Positions 7,838 through 12,951 of a stretch of 12,951 nt of DNA are shown here, piece after piece (within the stretch, counting starts at the first letter, position 1; each line of letters starts with the position of its first letter). The position numbers and the translations under genes were made by a program. This DNA is from an uncultured Lachnospiraceae bacterium (GTDB taxonomy: Bacteria; Bacillota; Clostridia; Lachnospirales; Lachnospiraceae), in contig CACYBJ010000024.1 of NCBI GenBank assembly GCA_902772565.1, positions 1 to 12,951 of the forward strand. The letters are read 5' to 3'. A model generated the notes under the pieces. The model worked only from the letters and a program-made list of their open reading frames with translations. It was not told the DNA's origin and did not search any database.

Positions 7838-8542
7838 CTATAGTTTGTTATTTATTTCCCTGAAATCGGAAACGGCCTTAATGCCGATTTTAAAAATCTT
7901 CTTTATGTTAATGGAATTGACTCCGCCCTGACGCGGTCTGAAAGTAATATGTCTGTAAAGAACCTTTTTCCCTCTCTTTTTCATTGCCACGGAGATAATC
8001 ACATTGGGAAGATTGTAATTATCGTCAAATAATGTCAGACACTCGGAAAGGGCTTCACGTTTCATAAGCCTGTAAGGAGTGTTTGCATCGGTAACTTTAC
8101 AGCCGAAGATCACTCTTAATACAAGCTTTAAGGTCTTGGTTACCACCACCCGGGAGAATCCGTCCATACGGCCCTTTCTGTGACCGATGACCATGTCATA
8201 CTTCTCTCTGTTGGCCCAGAAGGGGCTGAACTCCGAAGGTCTTGTCTGTCCGTCGGAATCGGTCTGGAAGATGTAATCCGCACCGCTTTCAATAGCATAC
8301 TTGTAACCGTAGATTACCGCCGAACCGTGACCGCCGTTTTCTTTTGGCAGCACTATCAGTTTCGGATATTTGGCAGTTAGTTTATTAAGAATATCAAGGG
8401 TATGGTCCCTGCTTCCGTCATTGACAATAACCATACGGGAATCATTACCATATTCTTCCACCACCGGATACCATTCCGAAATTACATTTTCAATATTGGC
8501 CTCTTCATTGTAGGCCGGAATTACAATATACAGTTTATCCAT
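7838..8542 (-). CDS. Family 2 glycosyltransferase, DPM1-like polyprenyl-phosphate sugar transferase (234 aa)
   Basis: Cytoplasmic GT-A fold enzyme that most likely moves a hexose from a nucleotide sugar onto a polyprenyl phosphate. Visible motifs: PAYNEE (9-14), NDGSRD (41-46) in the nucleotide-binding part, the metal-binding DSD at 95-97 in QTDSDGQ, GHRKGRMDGFSR (120-131), and DANTPYRLM (152-160), a region typical of enzymes that use lipid phosphates. The protein ends after a basic stretch and has no C-terminal membrane helices, as in soluble DPM1-type enzymes and unlike GtrB types. It sits between two large GT-C-like membrane proteins, with gaps of 46 and 40 bases, so it is the probable donor-making partner. 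The sugar (mannose, glucose or other) cannot be read from sequence. The ATG has GGGGGAG upstream, with 9 bases between it and the start. Confidence 0.9.
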   Translation of the reverse strand: MDKLYIVIPAYNEEANIENVISEWYPVVEEYGNDSRMVIVNDGSRDHTLDILNKLTAKYPKLIVLPKENGGHGSAVIYGYKYAIESGADYIFQTDSDGQTRPSEFSPFWANREKYDMVIGHRKGRMDGFSRVVVTKTLKLVLRVIFGCKVTDANTPYRLMKREALSECLTLFDDNYNLPNVIISVAMKKRGKKVLYRHITFRPRQGGVNSINIKKIFKIGIKAVSDFREINNKL

Positions 8543-8588
8543 AGTTTAAATCTCCCCCAAACCGTTTGCGAGCCTATGCGGCTGATTC

Positions 8589-10841
8589 CTACTTCTCCTT
8601 TTCGGTATCGTAAATAAACTTGGTACCGTCAGAACATACACACTCATAGGTATTTGATATGCTGATCACATTGACTGTGTAACCGCCGTAAACCGCAGGA
8701 TTACCCACATCATCCCTCTCGGAAAAATCTACCACAATAAAGCGTATGCCTTCTTCTTCCGCAAGTTCCTTAAGGGTTTCGGAATCATAGGCTGTGTACA
8801 TCTCTATAGCCTTGGCTTCTCTGTATGCCGTGTCATATCCTGCGCTCCATGCATAATATGGCCAGCCGTAATAAAGCATACCGCCGCCGAACACCAGATT
8901 GTTAAGAGAATACCAGTTGGTAAGATAGACATCCTTCGCATCGGAATTGTCCATTACCCAGTCTGTTAGGGCATCATTATCGTAGAATTTCATAATACCG
9001 TTGTTTTTTTCGGAATTCTTCCTGATAAAGATTGTAAATTCATAGATACCCGTAACAGTCATGGCCGCTATGAGCCCCAGTGCCACAACTTTTACAAACA
9101 CGCCCTTCTTTACAAAGACATGGCGGATAAATGCCGCAATGAAAATATCTGCCAGCATGCATCCTATCATAATATACTTATGATTGACCGAGGTGTCGTT
9201 GGTCATCTGGAATGTCAGGGCAAATACTATAGGCGTGGTGAATGCTACCAGAAGCCATCTGTAGTAACCGTTCAGAATTACGGCAGATGCTATAAGAAGC
9301 ACCACGAATATGCCAAGCAGAGTATTAATGAATTCAATTGTTCCGAAAAGGGATTTAACATCTGCAAGGTAGCCCGGCTCCCATCTGAAGGAAAGGGCTT
9401 TGCCGTCTATAAACGTATTGCTCTGAATTACGGAAAGAATTACAGCAATAATGGCCGTAAGGGCAAATTCCAGTCTTCTGTCGGATGCTGCCGCGATAAA
9501 CAAAAGCACCAAAAGACATCCTATTACGCAGGCACCGTTAAAGAAGGAACACATGCCGAGCATAAGACCTGTGACAACCGCGGTTTTAATATCAACCGGA
9601 AGCCAGGCATCTGCCGAAAAGAAGCTTTCCTTAAAGAAAAGAATAAACCTGTTCGGAAGTCTTTCTTCCGTTTTCCCTGATTCATTTTCTTCGGATTCTT
9701 CCGAAACACTCGTCGAAGCGTTTTTGTTTTGTGAATTTACGATTGTTTCTTCAGCTGCGTTTTGCGGTTTTTCAACCGTTGCCACGACTTCATTTTGCGT
9801 TTTTTCAGCAGGTGCTTCGCAACTTAATGCCGCAGCCCTTAGAATCTTCTTCTGCTCAAGTTCTCTGAGTGCGCTCCTGATTCTTACAAACTGGGCAAAA
9901 AACGGAGGCAGCATAAAGATAAGAGCCAGTAAGATCACGCAAAGACCGAAGGCCAGATGTCTCTGGTTTGCATAAACATTCAGATTGTAAAGGCCCCAGT
10001 TTTCGTTGGTTGTGGAACCGATAAAGTCTGTGTTTTCGGATGCTTTCTTAATTATTTCCTTAAAGGTACCGTCAATACCTGCCATGTATTCCAGGAAGGA
10101 CCTGCTGCTTCTGAAAATAAAAAACAGAACCGCAGTCACGCCTATCATTCTCTTTCCGAAAAGTTTGAGGGAAAGGGCAAATATAAGCATGCATGTACCC
10201 ACAAAGGTAATAATGCTTGGAATATTAAAGGCCAGATCAAGACGCAGACCCAAAAATTCAAGATTTCCCACGAAGAACTGATGCATAAAATGATATTTCA
10301 TATCGGCACCGGCATAGTGAGAATATACTGCAGGGAAATTATTGCCTGATGAGAAGGAACGTATCATTCCTATATGGGTTGAGAAATCCGAAAAAACGCT
10401 GACGCCCACTCCCGTATAATCCTCTTTGTGATAGAAAGAATTAAACATGAGAATGTAGGAAACACATACAGCGATAAACACAACTATCATCTCGGCATAG
10501 TCAAAAAGACCAAGGCTGTGTTTAAGTTCGTTTGCAAGTTTTGCTCTTTTAAAGAATACAACAACTGCGAGGAATACTATGGCAGCTGTCATCATTATCA
10601 TATCCGCATTTCTTAAGGGGTTGCCTGTTTTGTTAAGGGCGCAGGCCAGCAGATATGAGCCCCAGCTCATGAACATAACGCCAAAAACATAAGAGGCCGG
10701 TATAACCACCAAAAGGGAAGAAGTCCTGAGCTTTCTTCCCGAAAAAGTGGTATCCATTATGTTGAAAACTCCCGGCAGAAGCAGCGATAAAAAGCCCGCT
10801 CCCACCGCAAAACAGAGTATTAAATAAACAATTGCTAACAA
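8589..10841 (-). CDS. Large polytopic membrane protein, GT-C-like, function unknown (750 aa, TTG start)
   Basis: I do not recognise a named family. About 12-13 hydrophobic segments span residues 1-605, and a soluble C-terminal domain covers about 620-750. Layout mirrors the DUF2298 protein two genes downstream: Asp152 in VFSDFSTHIG in the first large outer loop, KYHFMHQF (182-189) about 30 residues later, and a C-terminal region with a YYGWPYYAW motif (657-665) and the strand IRFIVVDF (699-706). Other striking motifs are NLNVYANQRHLAFG (286-299) and NDTSVNHKYIMIG (548-560). A hydrophilic, probably cytoplasmic loop (about 320-400) holds three 11-residue repeats. These features suggest a GT-C-like glycosyltransferase, which is inference. 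The start is the TTG at 10841, five bases after GAGGT; the next in-frame Met (residue 29) would remove the first membrane segment. It begins 59 bases after recG ends. Confidence 0.8.
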   Translation of the reverse strand: MLAIVYLILCFAVGAGFLSLLLPGVFNIMDTTFSGRKLRTSSLLVVIPASYVFGVMFMSWGSYLLACALNKTGNPLRNADMIMMTAAIVFLAVVVFFKRAKLANELKHSLGLFDYAEMIVVFIAVCVSYILMFNSFYHKEDYTGVGVSVFSDFSTHIGMIRSFSSGNNFPAVYSHYAGADMKYHFMHQFFVGNLEFLGLRLDLAFNIPSIITFVGTCMLIFALSLKLFGKRMIGVTAVLFFIFRSSRSFLEYMAGIDGTFKEIIKKASENTDFIGSTTNENWGLYNLNVYANQRHLAFGLCVILLALIFMLPPFFAQFVRIRSALRELEQKKILRAAALSCEAPAEKTQNEVVATVEKPQNAAEETIVNSQNKNASTSVSEESEENESGKTEERLPNRFILFFKESFFSADAWLPVDIKTAVVTGLMLGMCSFFNGACVIGCLLVLLFIAAASDRRLEFALTAIIAVILSVIQSNTFIDGKALSFRWEPGYLADVKSLFGTIEFINTLLGIFVVLLIASAVILNGYYRWLLVAFTTPIVFALTFQMTNDTSVNHKYIMIGCMLADIFIAAFIRHVFVKKGVFVKVVALGLIAAMTVTGIYEFTIFIRKNSEKNNGIMKFYDNDALTDWVMDNSDAKDVYLTNWYSLNNLVFGGGMLYYGWPYYAWSAGYDTAYREAKAIEMYTAYDSETLKELAEEEGIRFIVVDFSERDDVGNPAVYGGYTVNVISISNTYECVCSDGTKFIYDTEKEK
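9708..9806 (-). repeat. Three degenerate 33-base (11-residue) tandem repeats inside the 750-aa membrane protein
   Basis: Residues 346-378 read as EKTQNEVVATV, EKPQNAAEETI and VNSQNKNASTS, each with QN at positions 4-5. At DNA level, 18-base blocks at about 9759-9776 and 9792-9809 are very similar and 33 bases apart. The unit lies in a hydrophilic Glu/Asn/Ser-rich loop between two membrane segments. Confidence 0.65.
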
Positions 10842-10866
10842 TTTCTACCTCGTGTTACTTAACGAG
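10842..10866 (-). promoter_or_regulatory. Shine-Dalgarno site within a small hairpin before a TTG start
   Basis: On the minus strand GAGGT (10847-10851) precedes the TTG start by 5 bases. The arm ACGAG (10849-10853) can pair with CTCGT (10862-10866) across an 8-base loop, covering three bases of the Shine-Dalgarno site. The stem is only 5 bp, so its effect is uncertain. Confidence 0.45.
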
Positions 10867-10900
10867 CCTAAACATTCTTCGGTTCGTCGAAATCTACCCT

Positions 10901-12928
10901 TTAGTATACCACGGCTGCATCATCGGAAACAACAGACATATGTGCCCTAAGGGCGTTATTTAACTCTTCTTCCGACATCAAGTCAACCGCCTCTTTGGCA
11001 TGCTGCATAACCTCGGTATCTCTCATGGGATCTGCCAGTTCGAATACATGCTCGCCGCTTTGTTTGATTCCGAAGAAATCTCCGGGACCGCGAAGTTTCA
11101 TGTCCTTTCCGGCTATGTAAAAACCATCGTCGGAGCCTGCAACAATGCCAAGCCTTTCTTTGGATGCTTCACTCTCCTGGGAGCTGACAAATACACAGTA
11201 GGACTGGGCTTCTCCTCGTCCCACACGGCCTCGTATCTGATGAAGCTGCGCCAGACCGAATCTTTCGGCATTCTCAATCACCATGACGGTGGCATTGGGC
11301 ACATTGATACCCACTTCGATAACGGTGGTGGAAACAAGAATGTCCGTCTCACCGTCTATAAACCTGTCCATGACATCCTGCTTGGCGGATGCTTTCATTT
11401 TGCCGTCCAGGGCATCTATTGTAATATCCTTCGGAAGCTGCTCCCTGAGGGTATTTACATAGGTTTTAACCGCTGCCGCGTCCAGGCTTTCGCTTTCTTC
11501 AATCATCGGGCAGATGATATAGGCCTGGTGACCTTCTCTAACCTGCTTTATAAGGAAATTGTTGATCTGAGTACGCATTGCATCCGTAACAACGGCATTC
11601 TTTATCTTTTTACGGCCTGATGGCATCTGGGCTATTACGGATATATCCATGTCTCCGTACAGCATCAGAGCATAGGTTCTGGGAATAGGCGTGGCAGATG
11701 CCAAAAGCAGATGCACACTCTCCCCCTTCTCCTCCAGTATCCTTCTCTGGTTTACGCCGAACCGGTGCTGCTCGTCAATAACAGCCATGGCAAGGTTTTT
11801 AAACTCTACTTTCTCCTGAATGGCTGCGTGGGTTCCCACTACGATATCTGCCGTACCGTCTTTTATTTCAGCTAAAACATTTCTCTTTTCGGCAGCGGTC
11901 ATGGAGCCTGTCAGCCTCACTACTCTTATACCGTGGGGCAGAAGCATCTTTAAAAAGTACAGATAGTGCTGCTCGCACAAAGCTTCCGTAGGAGCCATAA
12001 TACAGCCCTGATAGCCCGAAAGGGCCGTTGCAAAAAGCGCAAAAAGAGCAACTACCGTTTTACCGGATCCAACATCGCCCTGAAGAAGACGCTGCATTAC
12101 AAAATCTCCGGAAATGTCATTCTTAATATCTTCTATGGCCTTTTCCTGGTCATCGGTCAGCTCAAATCCCAATTCGGCTCTTAGGGCATTTATTTCATCT
12201 CCGAATATTATTCTCTTTTTGTTTTCAAGTGCCTGCCTTTCGCCTTTAAGTTTCTTCATCCGCCCAAAGAAGGCGAAGAACTCATCGAATATTATACGTC
12301 TAAGGGACCTTCCGAGAGTGTCTTCGTCCTCGGGAAAATGAATGTCATATAAAGCTTCCCTAAGAGGTGGCAGTCCTAATTCCTTTACCGTCTTTTTAGG
12401 CAGATAATCCGTAAGAAGCAGCACATCAAATGCAGACTTCATGGCCTTACGTATCTGAGCCTGTTTAAGACCGTTTACGGTTCTGTAAACCGGTCTGAAT
12501 TCCTTAAGCAGCTGAATGTATTTCTCTTTGGTATTGATCTCGGGCTGAGTCATTGTAAGACCGCCTCTGTCACGCTCGGCTTTGCCTGTAAAAATATATC
12601 TCTGGCCCAGTTTAAGAGTGTTGTAAAGATATGGCATATTAAACCATCGCACCGTCATCTCGCCGGTATCGTCCCGGATCACAGTGGAAATGATTTTAAT
12701 GTTGCCACGGCCCACAACAGTCGGGGATTTGGTTATTATGCCCTCCACACTGCTAAGGCTGCCGCAGGGCACAGAGGCAATGGCCACGGGTGTGGAAAAC
12801 CTGTCATATTTAAATGGGTAATGGGTAATGAGTTCTCCCACACTTCGGATGCCCATGGATGCAAGATGCTTTGCGCCCACGTCACCTATGCCCTTTACGC
12901 TTTTTATGCTGTCCCTGGTTTCTAACAT
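10901..12928 (-). CDS. recG: ATP-dependent DNA helicase RecG (675 aa)
   Basis: Double-stranded DNA translocase that reverses stalled replication forks and moves branched junctions. Domain order is complete: an N-terminal helix-hairpin-helix-like stretch (KGIGDVGAKHLASMGI, 12-27), an OB-fold wedge domain (about 55-150), helicase domain 1 with Walker A GDVGSGKT (284-291, Lys290), the DEQH box (385-388) and SAT motif III (411-413), then helicase domain 2 with STTVIEVGINVPNA (533-546) and the arginine motif QIRGRVGRG (564-572), and the C-terminal region containing DMKLRGPGDFFG. Length is close to the usual 680-700. The start at 12928 follows a run of five G on the coding strand (12933-12937) with a 4-base spacer. 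It is the first gene of the minus-strand series seen here, and its function is not obviously linked to the membrane proteins downstream. Confidence 0.97.
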   Translation of the reverse strand: MLETRDSIKSVKGIGDVGAKHLASMGIRSVGELITHYPFKYDRFSTPVAIASVPCGSLSSVEGIITKSPTVVGRGNIKIISTVIRDDTGEMTVRWFNMPYLYNTLKLGQRYIFTGKAERDRGGLTMTQPEINTKEKYIQLLKEFRPVYRTVNGLKQAQIRKAMKSAFDVLLLTDYLPKKTVKELGLPPLREALYDIHFPEDEDTLGRSLRRIIFDEFFAFFGRMKKLKGERQALENKKRIIFGDEINALRAELGFELTDDQEKAIEDIKNDISGDFVMQRLLQGDVGSGKTVVALFALFATALSGYQGCIMAPTEALCEQHYLYFLKMLLPHGIRVVRLTGSMTAAEKRNVLAEIKDGTADIVVGTHAAIQEKVEFKNLAMAVIDEQHRFGVNQRRILEEKGESVHLLLASATPIPRTYALMLYGDMDISVIAQMPSGRKKIKNAVVTDAMRTQINNFLIKQVREGHQAYIICPMIEESESLDAAAVKTYVNTLREQLPKDITIDALDGKMKASAKQDVMDRFIDGETDILVSTTVIEVGINVPNATVMVIENAERFGLAQLHQIRGRVGRGEAQSYCVFVSSQESEASKERLGIVAGSDDGFYIAGKDMKLRGPGDFFGIKQSGEHVFELADPMRDTEVMQHAKEAVDLMSEEELNNALRAHMSVVSDDAAVVY

Positions 12929-12951
12929 GTAACCCCCGCTAAAAAATCGAG

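Noticed and set aside
8543..8588. Terminator or riboswitch between the 750-aa membrane protein gene and the GT2 gene
   Set aside because: Only a 4-bp AGCC/GGCT stem and a CAAAC/GTTTG inverted repeat with a one-base centre are present; neither has a T-run or a known aptamer form.
9120..9680. Plus-strand open frame of 186 codons
   Set aside because: Antisense to membrane segments of the 750-aa protein; composition is rich in Lys, Tyr and Cys as expected of reversed hydrophobic codons.
11000..11620. Plus-strand open frame of 206 codons
   Set aside because: Antisense to the conserved helicase domain 2 of recG; an artefact of the codon pattern on the other strand.

Overview
The window looks like a chromosomal segment of a Gram-positive Clostridia bacterium. 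The best guess is Lachnospiraceae (Butyrivibrio/Roseburia-like), based on the aconitase-family hydratase followed by a eukaryotic-type NADP-isocitrate dehydrogenase, a membrane-anchored HtrA with a long acidic N-terminus, purine-rich Shine-Dalgarno sites and moderate-to-low GC. The genus is inference. No tRNA, rRNA, CRISPR array, insertion sequence or phage gene was seen, and no gene-free stretch exceeds 300 bases.

Left part, plus strand (1-2788): the 3' two thirds of an aconitase gene and a complete icd gene 34 bases downstream. Together they form the citrate to 2-oxoglutarate branch that supplies glutamate. A perfect 12-bp hairpin at 2815-2844 ends this unit and probably also terminates the converging minus-strand unit.

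Right part, minus strand (12928 down to 2875), in transcription order: recG (DNA branch-migration helicase); a 750-residue polytopic membrane protein; a DPM1-like family 2 glycosyltransferase without membrane segments; a 1056-residue DUF2298 ('YYY' motif) polytopic membrane protein with an unusual C-terminal extension resembling YD/RHS repeats; and htrA (surface serine protease/chaperone with one PDZ domain). Gaps of 59, 46 and 40 bases suggest the first four are co-transcribed. htrA follows after 123 bases that hold a tandem 11-bp repeat and a small palindrome, so it may have its own control.

The most interesting part is 4627-10841. The two large membrane proteins share motif order although they differ in sequence: an Asp in the first large outer loop, an aromatic Tyr-rich motif about 26-30 residues later, and a soluble C-terminal domain with a Gly-Trp motif and a Val/Ile-rich strand. 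The small GT2 enzyme between them is of the type that loads a sugar onto a polyprenyl phosphate. A reasonable hypothesis is a surface or lipid-linked glycosylation module in which the GT2 enzyme makes the lipid-linked donor and one or both GT-C-like membrane proteins use it outside the cell. The product and acceptor cannot be told from sequence.
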